From NCBI GenBank assembly GCA_038203875.1, contig JBBRDN010000021.1:1-35671 (forward strand): a stretch of 35,671 nucleotides of DNA. Direction: 5' to 3'. The position numbers were made by a program, and so were the translations under genes. The stretch's first letter is position 1, and every line of letters begins with the position of its first letter. This DNA comes from CANJSG01 sp038203875. GTDB taxonomy: Bacteria; Verrucomicrobiota; Verrucomicrobiia; Limisphaerales; CANJSG01. The notes beneath the pieces were generated by a model that saw nothing but the letters and a program-made list of their open reading frames with translations, was not told where the DNA came from and made no database searches. Below, piece by piece: positions 15,795-25,291 of this stretch.

Positions 15795-16421
15795 TCACGC
15801 CTCCCGGCTCAGGCCAGTCAGTTTGCCTTTGATCGCGTCCCAGTCGCGCGGACTGTCGACATCGGACAACGTCCTGACCTCCCGCACTCTGAGTCCCAGC
15901 CGATCCACCCGAGCCAGCGTTTCCAGGAAGACTCGGTCGGTGCTCCATGGAATTCCTTCGAACAAGGCGGCTAACGGCCTCTGCATTGCGATGAGCCAAT
16001 AGCCTCCGTCGTTTGCCGGACCGATAACGACGTCGGCCTTGCCCTCCCGCAGCAGATCGACCGCCTTGTCCACATCCAGGGTGGAAACCTCGGGACAGTC
16101 TGCGCCGATGACCACAACGAAGGAGCAACGGTCCACAAATGCGGCGTGCACCGCCCTCGCGAGGCGGTCTCCGAGATCTCCCCTGCCCTGCGGCTCGAGA
16201 AGCCAGCCCGGCTTGGCCCAATGCCTCACTTCTGCCGCGGCGTCATCAGGAGTGAATCGCAGCTCCACGTCCATGCGCGACCGAAGGCGGTGCAGCAGGG
16301 TCTCCACAAGGCTGATGTAGGCCGAGCACGCTCCGTCGGGACCCAGCGCCGCAGCGAGCCGGGTCTTCACAAATCCGGGACGGGGAGCCTTCAGGAAAAT
16401 GATCAGCCGGGACGTGGCCAT
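15795..16421 (-). CDS. TIGR04282/DUF2064-type glycosyltransferase-like protein
   Basis: A 208-residue protein of the nucleotidyl/glycosyltransferase-A-like fold known as DUF2064 or TIGR04282, some members of which are named for arsenosugar biosynthesis. The N-terminal motif KAPRPGFVKTRLAAALG (residues 11-27) is the family signature. VVVIGADCPEVS around 105-115 carries the acidic metal-binding position, and DVVIGPANDGGYWLIAM follows, also typical. No ars genes are nearby, so an arsenosugar role should not be assumed. It starts three bases after the stop of the Tudor-like gene upstream and is almost certainly co-transcribed with it. Its own stop is one base from that of the convergent M64 gene. 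Confidence 0.85.
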   Translation of the reverse strand: MATSRLIIFLKAPRPGFVKTRLAAALGPDGACSAYISLVETLLHRLRSRMDVELRFTPDDAAAEVRHWAKPGWLLEPQGRGDLGDRLARAVHAAFVDRCSFVVVIGADCPEVSTLDVDKAVDLLREGKADVVIGPANDGGYWLIAMQRPLAALFEGIPWSTDRVFLETLARVDRLGLRVREVRTLSDVDSPRDWDAIKGKLTGLSREA

Positions 16422-16424
16422 CGA

Positions 16425-16973
16425 TCAGGATTCGCTGGAACCGCGGAACTTGTCGGCCTCGTTTCTGAACAGGACGTTGAACGATGTCATCGAGCCGTAG
16501 CAACGGGTGATGTATTGCTGCAACTCGACCTTCTCCGAGTCCGCCAAAGTCGGGTGTCCATTGATCTTCTGTTCCAACACCCGGAGATTGTTCCTCATCA
16601 TCACAATCTTGTGGAAGAAGGTTTCCACCGGCAGCTCCTTGCTGGAAACCGTCGGATCAGTGGGCCTGAGGACCAGGCTCCCGCTTTTCCAACGCGCCGC
16701 CATCTGCTCGACGATGCCGGAAGGCCGTTCAAGCCCCAGTTGATCCACCATCGCTGCGACGGTTTCGCTGATGAGGGCCGAAAGCGGTCGATCCAACGCG
16801 GAGACCGTGACCGTGGGCTCGGCCGGCTCCAACCCGCTGGTATCGGGCGCAACCGTGCGCGTGAGGTCGTCGAATCGGATGTCGACGGTGTGCTCCGAAA
16901 TGCTCTTCACCGTGCCGAACCCGTGCATGGGATGGCGGACTTTCATTCCGAAATGCAGCGACTCTGTTTTCAT
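16425..16973 (-). CDS. Protein with N-terminal UvrD/CarD-like Tudor segment, unknown function
   Basis: A 182-residue cytoplasmic protein. Residues 8-38 (FGMKVRHPMHGFGTVKS, VDIRFDD) look like the small SH3/Tudor-like beta barrel at the C-terminus of UvrD/PcrA helicases and the N-terminus of CarD-like proteins, used to bind RNA polymerase. The rest (55-182) is mostly helical, with a likely coiled coil around 120-150 (KIVMMRNNLRVLEQKI), and I do not recognise it. It could be a transcription-associated adaptor, but only the short barrel pattern supports this. It lies three bases upstream of the DUF2064 gene in one unit. The 92 bases before it hold the terminator of the receiver gene. Confidence 0.55.
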   Translation of the reverse strand: MKTESLHFGMKVRHPMHGFGTVKSISEHTVDIRFDDLTRTVAPDTSGLEPAEPTVTVSALDRPLSALISETVAAMVDQLGLERPSGIVEQMAARWKSGSLVLRPTDPTVSSKELPVETFFHKIVMMRNNLRVLEQKINGHPTLADSEKVELQQYITRCYGSMTSFNVLFRNEADKFRGSSES

Positions 16974-17005
16974 AGCGTTAAGACGACGATGCCTTCGTCC
17001 TCTCG

Positions 17006-17044
17006 TTCAAAAAACAAAAAAGGCGGAAGCCGAAGCCTCCGCCT
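17006..17044 (-). terminator. Rho-independent terminator of the receiver-domain gene
   Basis: On the minus strand, a GC-rich stem (17021-17029 with 17036-17044, one mismatch) is followed by TTTTTTGTTTTTTG. It sits about 20 bases beyond the stop at 17066. Confidence 0.9.
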
Positions 17045-17065
17045 GAAATTGTGCGCCGCTGGCGA

Positions 17066-17650
17066 CTAGTTCCGCGCGAGAGTCATGGTCGAATTGATCG
17101 AGTCCATCAGCGCCGGGATCGTGAACGGCTTCTGCACAAAAGCATCGGACCCCAGCGGAATGCTCAGAAGATCCGTCGCATCGCGGGATCCGGAGATCAC
17201 CACCGAACGCATTCTCGGACATGTTTCGCGCATGTTCGCGATAAGTTCCAAGCCGGTCATTTCCGGCATCAGTTGGTCGGTCACGAGGAGCTCCGGAGCG
17301 GGATCGCCTCGACGAATGTTCTCCGCGGCAAGCTGGGGATTGGAGAAGGCCTTCACCTGGTAGCCGTGCATCTTGAGCACTTCGCTGACGAGCTCGAGGA
17401 CGCCCGGGTCGTCATCCACGACATAGACCGTCCTGGGAGCCGATACAGCCGTGATGCTCTCGGTTCTCGGACTGACAGGGCTGGCCACAGCAGAGGCAAG
17501 GACCGGGGGCGGAGCTGCGAAGACGGTGGCCGTCGGCGCGGCAACGGCCGCCGATAGCTCGATGCCGTCCTCAAGATGGTTGGCACGGGCGAGGGCCAGG
17601 GCCGCAAACAACAATCCGCACCAGAGAATCGCAGCGAGGAGGAAGATCAT
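17066..17650 (-). CDS. Membrane-tethered response-regulator receiver domain
   Basis: A 194-residue protein with an N-terminal hydrophobic helix (residues 2-22), an Ala/Pro/Val-rich linker (about 35-72), and a complete receiver domain (74-190). All receiver key residues are present: the acidic pocket Asp79-Asp81 in VVDDDPG, phospho-acceptor Asp125 in LLVTDQLMP, the switch Ser in VVISGS (153-155), and Lys174 in FVQKPF. There is no output domain. Stand-alone receivers are normally soluble, so a membrane anchor in front of one is unusual. With no Arg/Lys-rich N-terminus, the topology should place the receiver in the cytoplasm, but this is uncertain. No histidine kinase is in the window. It has its own terminator and is divergent from the giant secreted protein gene. 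Confidence 0.85.
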   Translation of the reverse strand: MIFLLAAILWCGLLFAALALARANHLEDGIELSAAVAAPTATVFAAPPPVLASAVASPVSPRTESITAVSAPRTVYVVDDDPGVLELVSEVLKMHGYQVKAFSNPQLAAENIRRGDPAPELLVTDQLMPEMTGLELIANMRETCPRMRSVVISGSRDATDLLSIPLGSDAFVQKPFTIPALMDSINSTMTLARN

Positions 17651-17788
17651 AATTCGACAAGCGGTTCATCGGCGCGTGGATCAGAAATCTTAAGCAGAAA
17701 TCTTGTGCAGCCGCTCAAAGGGCACCACCAAACCGTAGATTCCCCCTTTTAGCATGGCATGCCGCATGTTACGTTTTTGAAACTTCCA

Positions 17789-20700
17789 ATGAACCCGGTT
17801 CCTTCAACCGTCTCCGTCCGTCTTCGAGCCTGCCTGCTGCTCATTCTGTTGGTCCTCCAGGGCACCTCGACGACGGTCCTTGCGCAATTCAGCGGCCTCT
17901 ACCGCGAGGTCTATTCTCCCGTGGTTGGGGGGACGATTAGCGCCCTGACCAATCTCGCCTCGTTCCCGAACAGTCCGAGCAGCTCCAATCTGCTCTCCAC
18001 CTTCGATGTGCTTCCGCGGGACACGGGCGACCAGTATGGCCAGCGGGTGCGAGCCCTGGTCCGCGCCCCGACAAACGGCCTCTACATTTTCTGGGTCAAC
18101 AGCGACGACCAAGGCGCGCTCTACCTCGGAACGAATGACACGACCGCCGGGCTACGCCTGATCGCCGTTGAGCGGGCATCCAATTCGGCAACCAACTGGG
18201 ACTCCGCCCAGAACCGGACCAACTCGACCGCATGGTTCCCGCTGATGAACCCAAACCTCGCGGCCAATGTCTCCTCGAACACGGTCGGCACCATCGCCCT
18301 TGTCAGCAATCAACTGTATTACATCGAGGCGCGTTCGACCGAGGGCTTCGGCGGCGACAATTTGTCCGTCGGCTGGCAGCTCCCGAACGGCACCTTGGAA
18401 CGTCCCATCCCGGCGAGCCGCTTGACGGCCGTTGGCGTGCCGCCTCCGTTCATCACGCAGGATCCCGTTTCCCAATCGGTCGCCGAACGATCGCCCGTCG
18501 CCTTCACCGGGCAGGCCGCAAGCCTGAACCCGTTCTACAGCTGGCAACGGAACGGAACCAACATCCCGGGTGCGGCCAACAACACCTACACGATCCTGTC
18601 GGTCTCGATGACCAACAACAACGAGCGGCTGAGGCTTGTCGTGACCAACGGCTACGGCTCCGCGACATCGCTTGAAGCCGTGCTCACCGTGATCCCTGAC
18701 ACCGTCCGTCCGACGATCGTCACGGTGGCCAACGAGGCGACCAACGGACTTGTCGTGGGCTTTTCGGAGGTTGTCGAAGCCGCCTCGGCAACCAACGCGG
18801 CTAACTACACCATCGGGGGAGTCACGGTGGTTTCGGCGGCGTTCGCCACGACGGACAGCCGGAACGTGCGCCTGTCCACCACGCCGCTGACCGTGGGCCA
18901 GACTTACACCCTCACCGTCAGCAACGTCCGCGACATCGCCTTCACACCGAACCCCATCCTCGCCGGTTCCCAGCGCCAGTTTACCGCCCAGCCGCTCGGC
19001 GCTTGGAACATTGGCAGTCCATCCGTCCCGGGCTCGATCACCAATGTCGCAGGAGGCTACGACCTCGCGTCGTCCGGTTCCGATACTTTGCGCACGAGCG
19101 ACCAGCTCCTCCTCGGCTATCAGGTCATTTCAGGCGACTTCGATCTGCAGTCCCGCATCGACACAATCTCGGCGGACAACGCCTGGGCCCGGGCGGGTTT
19201 GATGGCGAGGGAGACCCTCAATTCCAACAGCCTATTCGTCGCCAGTGTCACCACTCCGGGCGCGGCGGGCAGCTTCTTCCAGGCACGCACCACCACGGGC
19301 GGCGTCTACACCAACATTGGATTCTTCCCGGCGAACTTTCCGCAGACCTGGGTGCGCCTCGTCCGCTCGGGAACGAACTTCACCGGCTTCGCCAGCGTGG
19401 ACGGATCCGCCTGGTGGCAGCTCGGGACGAGCGTCATCAACGCGTCGAACACACTTCTCGTCGGCCCCATGCTCAACAGCAGGCTGACCAATTCTCCGGC
19501 GCTCGCGAAGATCCGTTCATTCACCAACACGGCGGCCTCGGCCACCATCACCACGCGGCTGCCTTTCGAGCCCGTCGGACCCACGAGCCGGCGCACCCCG
19601 CTCGCTTTCACCGAGATCATGTATCATCCCGCTCCTGGTCCGGGGACGAACCTCCTCGAATGGGTCGAGCTCTACAACTCGGCCAACTTCCCGCAGGAAC
19701 TTTCGGGAATGCGCCTAAGCGGCGACATCGACTTCACCTTCCCGACGAACACGTTCATCGGACCGGGCTACTATCTCGTCATTGCCCGGTCTCCCGCGCT
19801 AATCGCCAGTTCCTACGGCATCACCAACGTCGTCGGGCCCTACACCAACAGCCTCGGCAATTCCGGCGGAACGCTGCGGCTCCGGGAAGTCATCGGCGGA
19901 GTTCTGCTGGAGGTCTCCTACGGCACGGACGGACAGTGGCCGATCTCACCGAACGGAGCCGGTCACTCGCTCGTCCTAACAAAGTCTTCGTTCGGCGAGG
20001 GTGACCCGCGCGCCTGGTCCGCGAGCGGTTTCGTCGGCGGTTCTCCCGGCAGGGCTGAACCTTTACTGGCGAATCCCTATGCGAACATCGTCATCAACGA
20101 ATACCTCGCCCACACCGACCTGCCGCAGATCGATTTCGTGGAGCTATACAACCACGGGAACACCGCCGTGGACCTCTCCGGCTGCTGGATCACGGACGAT
20201 GTCGGCACGAACAAGTTCGCCGTCCCTGCCGGCACCACCATTCCCGCGCGCGGCTATCTCGTCTTCACGGAAACCCAGCTTGGCTACCGCCTCGACGCCG
20301 CCGGTGAAACGATCCTCGTCCGCGACCCCGGTCTCACCCGCGTCATCGACGCCGTGAAGTTCGGCGCGCAGGAAAACGGCGTCAGCTCGGGTCGCTGGCC
20401 CAACGGCTCGGACACGTTCTACCGCCTCGCGGCGCCGACGCCCGGCGCGTCCAACGCCGCCATCGGCGTTTCGTCCGTCGTCATCAACGAACTCATGTAT
20501 AACCCGGCCAGCGGACTGGCGGACGACGAGTATGTCGAACTCCACAACCGCGGGGCATCGTCGACGAACATAGGCGGCTGGCGCCTGCGCGACGGAATCA
20601 GCTTCACCATTCCGTCCAATACGGTGCTCTCGGCCGGAGGTTTCCTTGTCATAGCGAAGAACGCTTCCCGCCTCCTGACCAACTACGCGCAGCTCAATGC

Positions 20701-23700
20701 CGGAAACACGCTCGGAAACTTTGGCGGCACCCTCGCGAACGGCGGCGAACGCGTCGCCCTCTCGATGCCCGACGAAATCGCCTCGACCAACTCGCTCGGC
20801 GTGTTGAAGACGAACATCATCTACATCGACGTCGACGAGGTGACCTACAACAAGGGCGGCCGCTGGCCGCGCTGGGCGGACGGGGGCGGGAGCAGCCTCG
20901 AACTGATCGACCCGCGCGCCGACAAACGCCAGCCGTCCAATTGGGCCGACAGCGACGAGTCGGCGAAGACCGCGCCGTGGGTCACCATAGATAGACCAGT
21001 CCGCCTCGATCTCGGGCAAGGCGCCGCCGACTCGCTCCAACTCATCATGCTGGGTGAGGGCGAATGCCTCGTCGACGACATTGAACTCATCCCAAATGCC
21101 TACGGGACAAACATCCTTGTCGACGGCTCGTTCTTCGTCGGCTCGACCAACTGGGTCGCGCAGGGCACGCATGAATTCAGCTCGATCATTCCCACCAACG
21201 GCACCGGCAACGGCCCTTGCCTCTACGTCCGCGCGCTTTCCCGAGGCGATCCCGGGGCCAATCGGATCCGCTACTCCTACGGGCTTGATCTCACCACGAA
21301 CAACCTCGTGGCGACGATTCGGGCCAAGGCCCGGTGGCTGCGGGGTTGGCCGGAGATTCTGCTCCGCCTTCGCGGCAACTGGGCCGAAGCGACAGCCCGT
21401 CTTCCTCTTCCACCCAACCTCGGGTCACCCGGCCTCGCGAACACTCGACGCGTCTCCAATGCCGGCCCCGCGATCTCCGACGTCGCGCACAGCCCGGTCC
21501 TTCCGCAGCCAGGCGACACGGTGCGTGTCACCGCCAGGATACAGGACCCGGATGGAAACGGATCCGTCGTCCTCCGCTACCGGGTCGATCCTTCGGCAAC
21601 GGTGACCTCGGTGGCGATGAACGACAGCGGGTTCGCCGGTGACCTTGTGGCCGGAGATGGCACCTACTCCGCCAACATCCCGGCCCAGGCCACCGGTTCG
21701 CTGGTTGCCTTCAACATCCTCGCCACGGACAACGCCGGTTCCCCGGCCAGCGCCACGTTCCCGTCCGATGCTCCGACCCGAGAATGCCTTGTCCGATGGG
21801 GCGAATTCCAACCTTCCGGTTCCCTCGGAACCTATCGGTTGCTCATGACCGCAACCAACGTCACGCGATGGGGCACACGCCTGAAGAACTACAACGCCGG
21901 ACTCGACGCCACCTTCATCTACGGCGCGGCGCGCGCGGTCTACAACATGGGCGCCTACTACAGCGGCAGCCCGTTCCACACGCCCGGCTACAACGGTCCG
22001 TTGAACAACATGTGCGACTACGTCTTCGAGTTCCCGGCCGATGATCTCTTCCTCGGCTCGTCCGATTTCGTCATGGCCAGCACGGGCAACATCGGCTCCG
22101 ACTCCACGAGCATCCGCGAGAGCGTCAGCTTCTGGATCCTGCGCCAACTCGGCCAGCCCTACCTCTACCGCCGCCCCGTCCATCTCATCTTCAACGGCAA
22201 CTGGCGACGCACGTCGACCATCAGCTACTACGAGGACGCCCAGCAGCCGAACGGCGACGTCGTCGCGCAGTGGTTCCCCAACGACAACAACGGCAACCTC
22301 CACAAGGTCGAGGACTGGTTCGAGTTCAACGACACGCTGACCGGCGGCAGCGACGGGCGCCTCTTCAACCGAGACGCCACGCTCCAGGACTTCACCACCC
22401 AAAACCTGCTCACTCTCGCGACCGAGAAAAAGACGGCGCGCTACCGTTGGAATTGGCGGGCACGGTCAGTGGCCGATTCCGCCAACGACTACGACGCGGT
22501 GTTCGGTCTGGTGAACTCGCTCAACGACACCACCGCATCCTTCCCGACCAACGTCGCCAACTACATCGACGTCGACAATTGGATGCGCGTCTTCGCCATG
22601 GAGCGGGTCGTGGGCAACTGGGACAGCTATGGCTACAACCGCGGCAAGAACATGTATGCCTACAAGCCGACGGCGGACAAATGGCATCTGCTCGTCTGGG
22701 ACGTGGACTTCACTCTCGGCCTCGGCCACGGCGCCACCCAGTCGCCCATCAACCAGGGCGACGCCAATGATCCCACTATTTGGCGGCTCTACACCAACGC
22801 ACCCACGCGCCGGGCTTTCTTCCGGGGATTTCAGGATGCGCTGAACGGGCCGCTCCAGACGGCGGCCTACACCGCGCAGATCGACGGACGCTACAATGGC
22901 TTCCGGGCGGAAGGCATTCCCACCGGCGATCCCACCTCCATCAAGACCTACCTCAGCGGACGTGCAAGTTTCCTGAGTTCGTTTATCGCGACGAACGGCG
23001 CCGCCTCGCCCTTCGCCGTCACCAACGGCAACGGCATCACTATGACGAATGCGGGAAACCTCCTCTACCTCGGTGGATTCGCCCCCCTCAACACGGCGCG
23101 CCTTCTCGCCAACGGCGTTGCCTATCCGATCACATGGACCGGTTTGACGAACTGGCAGATCACCATCCCGCTCCCGGCTCGGACCAATTCGCTGGCACTT
23201 CAAGGCGTGGATCTCTCGGGAAATGCCGTTGCCGGCCAGCAACTGGCGCTCACCGCCATCCAGCCCAACCCCATTGATCCGCCTGAAGGTTTCGTCGTCC
23301 TGAACGAGATCCACTACAACCCGCTCCAGACCAACGCATCGTTCGTAGAACTCTTCAACCGCTCAACCACCACGGCCTTCGACCTGTCGCGCTGGCGGAT
23401 CAACGGCGCCGGCTTCACCTTCCCGGATGGCACCGTGCTTTGGCCGAACAGCTTCCTGCTAGCTGTGGGCGAACTCGACGGATTCACGAATACGTTCCCG
23501 ACCGCCAAACCCATTGTCGGCATCCTGGGAGGAAAACTTGGCAACAGCGGCAAACGCCTCCAACTCCTCCGCTTCGACAGCACCGGAACGAACGAACTGG
23601 TCGTCGCCCAGGTCCGCTATGAATCGACCGCGCCGTGGCCGACGAACGCCAACGGCACCGGCCCTTCGCTCCAGCTGATCGACGCAACGAAGGACAACTG

Positions 23701-25207
23701 GCGCGTGGCCAACTGGGCTTCCGCCACGCCGACGCCTGGCTCAAGCAACTCCGTCGCGGCCACGCTGCCCGCCTTCCCAAAGACGTGGATCAACGAAATC
23801 CAGCCGAACAACCTGTCGGGCATTGTCGACCGCTTCGGCGAGAAAGAACCGTGGATGGAGCTGCACTATTCGGGCACGAACACGATCACCGTTTCGAACT
23901 ACTTCCTCAGCGACAGCCCGACGAACCGCGGCCGTTGGCAGTTTCCCGCGACCGGCACGATCTCGACGAACCAGTTCCTCGTGGTCTTCCTTGATGGACA
24001 GCCGGCCCAGTCCTCGGCGACCGAATGGCATTCATCCTTCCGGCCCTCGACGACGAACGGCGCACTCTACCTGAGCCGGTTCCTGAACGGGGCGACCCAG
24101 ATCGTCGACTACGTCTCCTACACGTTCGTCCCGACCAACCGCTCTTTCGGCTCCGCGCCCGATGCGCAGTCGGTCGACCGCCAGCAGTTTTTCTACGTAA
24201 CCCCGGGCACCAACAACAACCCGGCCTCCGCTCCGACACCGGTCGTCATCAGCGAATGGATGGCCGACAACGCCGCGCCCAACGGCTTCCCCGATCCGGC
24301 CGACGGGAAGTTCCAGGACTGGTTCGAGCTCTACAACCCGAACACGAACGCCTTCGACCTTTCGGGCTACTTCCTGACCGACACGGTATCGCTGCCGGAA
24401 AAATGGCAGATCCCGAACAACACGATCATTGCCCCGAAAGGCTTCCTGATTGTCTGGGCCGACAACGAGCCGTTGCAAAACGGACTGACCGCCGATCTTC
24501 ACGCGAACTTCCAGCTGTCCAACGGCGGCGAAGCCATCGGCCTCTTCGCACCGGACGGGACGCCGCAGAGCACGGTCACGTTTGGCCCGCAGTTCCAGAA
24601 CATCTCCCAGGGCCGTTTCCCGACCGGCAACACCAACCAGACCTACTGGTTCATGACGAACTCAACGCCGCGCTCCGCCAACGCCTATCCGGCGGTCAAC
24701 AACGCGCCGTCACTCAACACCATCGCCAACCAGAGCGTCACCGCTGGACTGACGCTGGCGCTGACCGCAGCGGGATTTGACATCGATGCACCGCCCCAAA
24801 GCCTGACCTATTCGCTCGATCCGGGTGCGCCGGCCGCGGCGGCGATCAATCCGGCGACGGGATTCTTCGCCTGGCAGACGTTGGCCACCAACGGACAGAG
24901 CAGTGTTCTCGTAACGGTCCGCGTCATCGACGACGGAATCCCCGCGAAGTCGGCCACAAGCACCTTCCGCATCGACGTGTTCGGCACCCACCAGATCACG
25001 TCAGTGGTCCGAGCGCCCAACGGCAACGTCACCCTGAACTGGCCGTCGCTGGTGGGCCGCAACTACCAGGTCCAGATGGCCACGAACCTCACGAGCGCGG
25101 CATGGTCGCCCGTCGGCGCGAACACGCCGGGCACGGGCCAGGGCATGACGCTGATCGACAACGCGCCCGTCGGAGCTGAACGCTACTACCGCATCATCGA
25201 GCAGTGA
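17789..25207 (+). CDS. Giant secreted protein with six LTD domains and a CotH-like segment
   Basis: A secreted protein of about 2472 residues. ATG 17789 gives a standard signal peptide (LLLILLVLQ... VLAQ); an ATG at 17759 would add ten residues. Approximate domains: PA14-like (34-217), Ig-like (220-300), Big-type (304-397), DUF1349-like lectin (400-583), three lamin-tail (LTD) domains (606-760, 766-890, 896-1067), a binding or linker region, and a CotH-like segment (1349-1647). Then come three more LTDs (1836-1990, 2000-2147, 2151-2300), a cadherin-like Ig (2304-2400) and a short C-terminal module. LTDs start with patterns like VINELMYNP and WVELYN. The CotH-like part has LLVWDVDFTLG, matching WDxDxxxG of spore-coat kinases, but I do not see the usual RGNSS loop, so kinase activity is uncertain. 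It is probably a cell-surface or extracellular polymer-binding protein. It is transcribed alone. Confidence 0.85.
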   Translation: MNPVPSTVSVRLRACLLLILLVLQGTSTTVLAQFSGLYREVYSPVVGGTISALTNLASFPNSPSSSNLLSTFDVLPRDTGDQYGQRVRALVRAPTNGLYIFWVNSDDQGALYLGTNDTTAGLRLIAVERASNSATNWDSAQNRTNSTAWFPLMNPNLAANVSSNTVGTIALVSNQLYYIEARSTEGFGGDNLSVGWQLPNGTLERPIPASRLTAVGVPPPFITQDPVSQSVAERSPVAFTGQAASLNPFYSWQRNGTNIPGAANNTYTILSVSMTNNNERLRLVVTNGYGSATSLEAVLTVIPDTVRPTIVTVANEATNGLVVGFSEVVEAASATNAANYTIGGVTVVSAAFATTDSRNVRLSTTPLTVGQTYTLTVSNVRDIAFTPNPILAGSQRQFTAQPLGAWNIGSPSVPGSITNVAGGYDLASSGSDTLRTSDQLLLGYQVISGDFDLQSRIDTISADNAWARAGLMARETLNSNSLFVASVTTPGAAGSFFQARTTTGGVYTNIGFFPANFPQTWVRLVRSGTNFTGFASVDGSAWWQLGTSVINASNTLLVGPMLNSRLTNSPALAKIRSFTNTAASATITTRLPFEPVGPTSRRTPLAFTEIMYHPAPGPGTNLLEWVELYNSANFPQELSGMRLSGDIDFTFPTNTFIGPGYYLVIARSPALIASSYGITNVVGPYTNSLGNSGGTLRLREVIGGVLLEVSYGTDGQWPISPNGAGHSLVLTKSSFGEGDPRAWSASGFVGGSPGRAEPLLANPYANIVINEYLAHTDLPQIDFVELYNHGNTAVDLSGCWITDDVGTNKFAVPAGTTIPARGYLVFTETQLGYRLDAAGETILVRDPGLTRVIDAVKFGAQENGVSSGRWPNGSDTFYRLAAPTPGASNAAIGVSSVVINELMYNPASGLADDEYVELHNRGASSTNIGGWRLRDGISFTIPSNTVLSAGGFLVIAKNASRLLTNYAQLNAGNTLGNFGGTLANGGERVALSMPDEIASTNSLGVLKTNIIYIDVDEVTYNKGGRWPRWADGGGSSLELIDPRADKRQPSNWADSDESAKTAPWVTIDRPVRLDLGQGAADSLQLIMLGEGECLVDDIELIPNAYGTNILVDGSFFVGSTNWVAQGTHEFSSIIPTNGTGNGPCLYVRALSRGDPGANRIRYSYGLDLTTNNLVATIRAKARWLRGWPEILLRLRGNWAEATARLPLPPNLGSPGLANTRRVSNAGPAISDVAHSPVLPQPGDTVRVTARIQDPDGNGSVVLRYRVDPSATVTSVAMNDSGFAGDLVAGDGTYSANIPAQATGSLVAFNILATDNAGSPASATFPSDAPTRECLVRWGEFQPSGSLGTYRLLMTATNVTRWGTRLKNYNAGLDATFIYGAARAVYNMGAYYSGSPFHTPGYNGPLNNMCDYVFEFPADDLFLGSSDFVMASTGNIGSDSTSIRESVSFWILRQLGQPYLYRRPVHLIFNGNWRRTSTISYYEDAQQPNGDVVAQWFPNDNNGNLHKVEDWFEFNDTLTGGSDGRLFNRDATLQDFTTQNLLTLATEKKTARYRWNWRARSVADSANDYDAVFGLVNSLNDTTASFPTNVANYIDVDNWMRVFAMERVVGNWDSYGYNRGKNMYAYKPTADKWHLLVWDVDFTLGLGHGATQSPINQGDANDPTIWRLYTNAPTRRAFFRGFQDALNGPLQTAAYTAQIDGRYNGFRAEGIPTGDPTSIKTYLSGRASFLSSFIATNGAASPFAVTNGNGITMTNAGNLLYLGGFAPLNTARLLANGVAYPITWTGLTNWQITIPLPARTNSLALQGVDLSGNAVAGQQLALTAIQPNPIDPPEGFVVLNEIHYNPLQTNASFVELFNRSTTTAFDLSRWRINGAGFTFPDGTVLWPNSFLLAVGELDGFTNTFPTAKPIVGILGGKLGNSGKRLQLLRFDSTGTNELVVAQVRYESTAPWPTNANGTGPSLQLIDATKDNWRVANWASATPTPGSSNSVAATLPAFPKTWINEIQPNNLSGIVDRFGEKEPWMELHYSGTNTITVSNYFLSDSPTNRGRWQFPATGTISTNQFLVVFLDGQPAQSSATEWHSSFRPSTTNGALYLSRFLNGATQIVDYVSYTFVPTNRSFGSAPDAQSVDRQQFFYVTPGTNNNPASAPTPVVISEWMADNAAPNGFPDPADGKFQDWFELYNPNTNAFDLSGYFLTDTVSLPEKWQIPNNTIIAPKGFLIVWADNEPLQNGLTADLHANFQLSNGGEAIGLFAPDGTPQSTVTFGPQFQNISQGRFPTGNTNQTYWFMTNSTPRSANAYPAVNNAPSLNTIANQSVTAGLTLALTAAGFDIDAPPQSLTYSLDPGAPAAAAINPATGFFAWQTLATNGQSSVLVTVRVIDDGIPAKSATSTFRIDVFGTHQITSVVRAPNGNVTLNWPSLVGRNYQVQMATNLTSAAWSPVGANTPGTGQGMTLIDNAPVGAERYYRIIEQ

Positions 25208-25291
25208 GTGTCCAAACTGCGTCGACAGATGCGCATGTCTTGATGGACGCGGAAGCCCGACTCACCCGCCCGTCCACATGAACCTGCGTGC

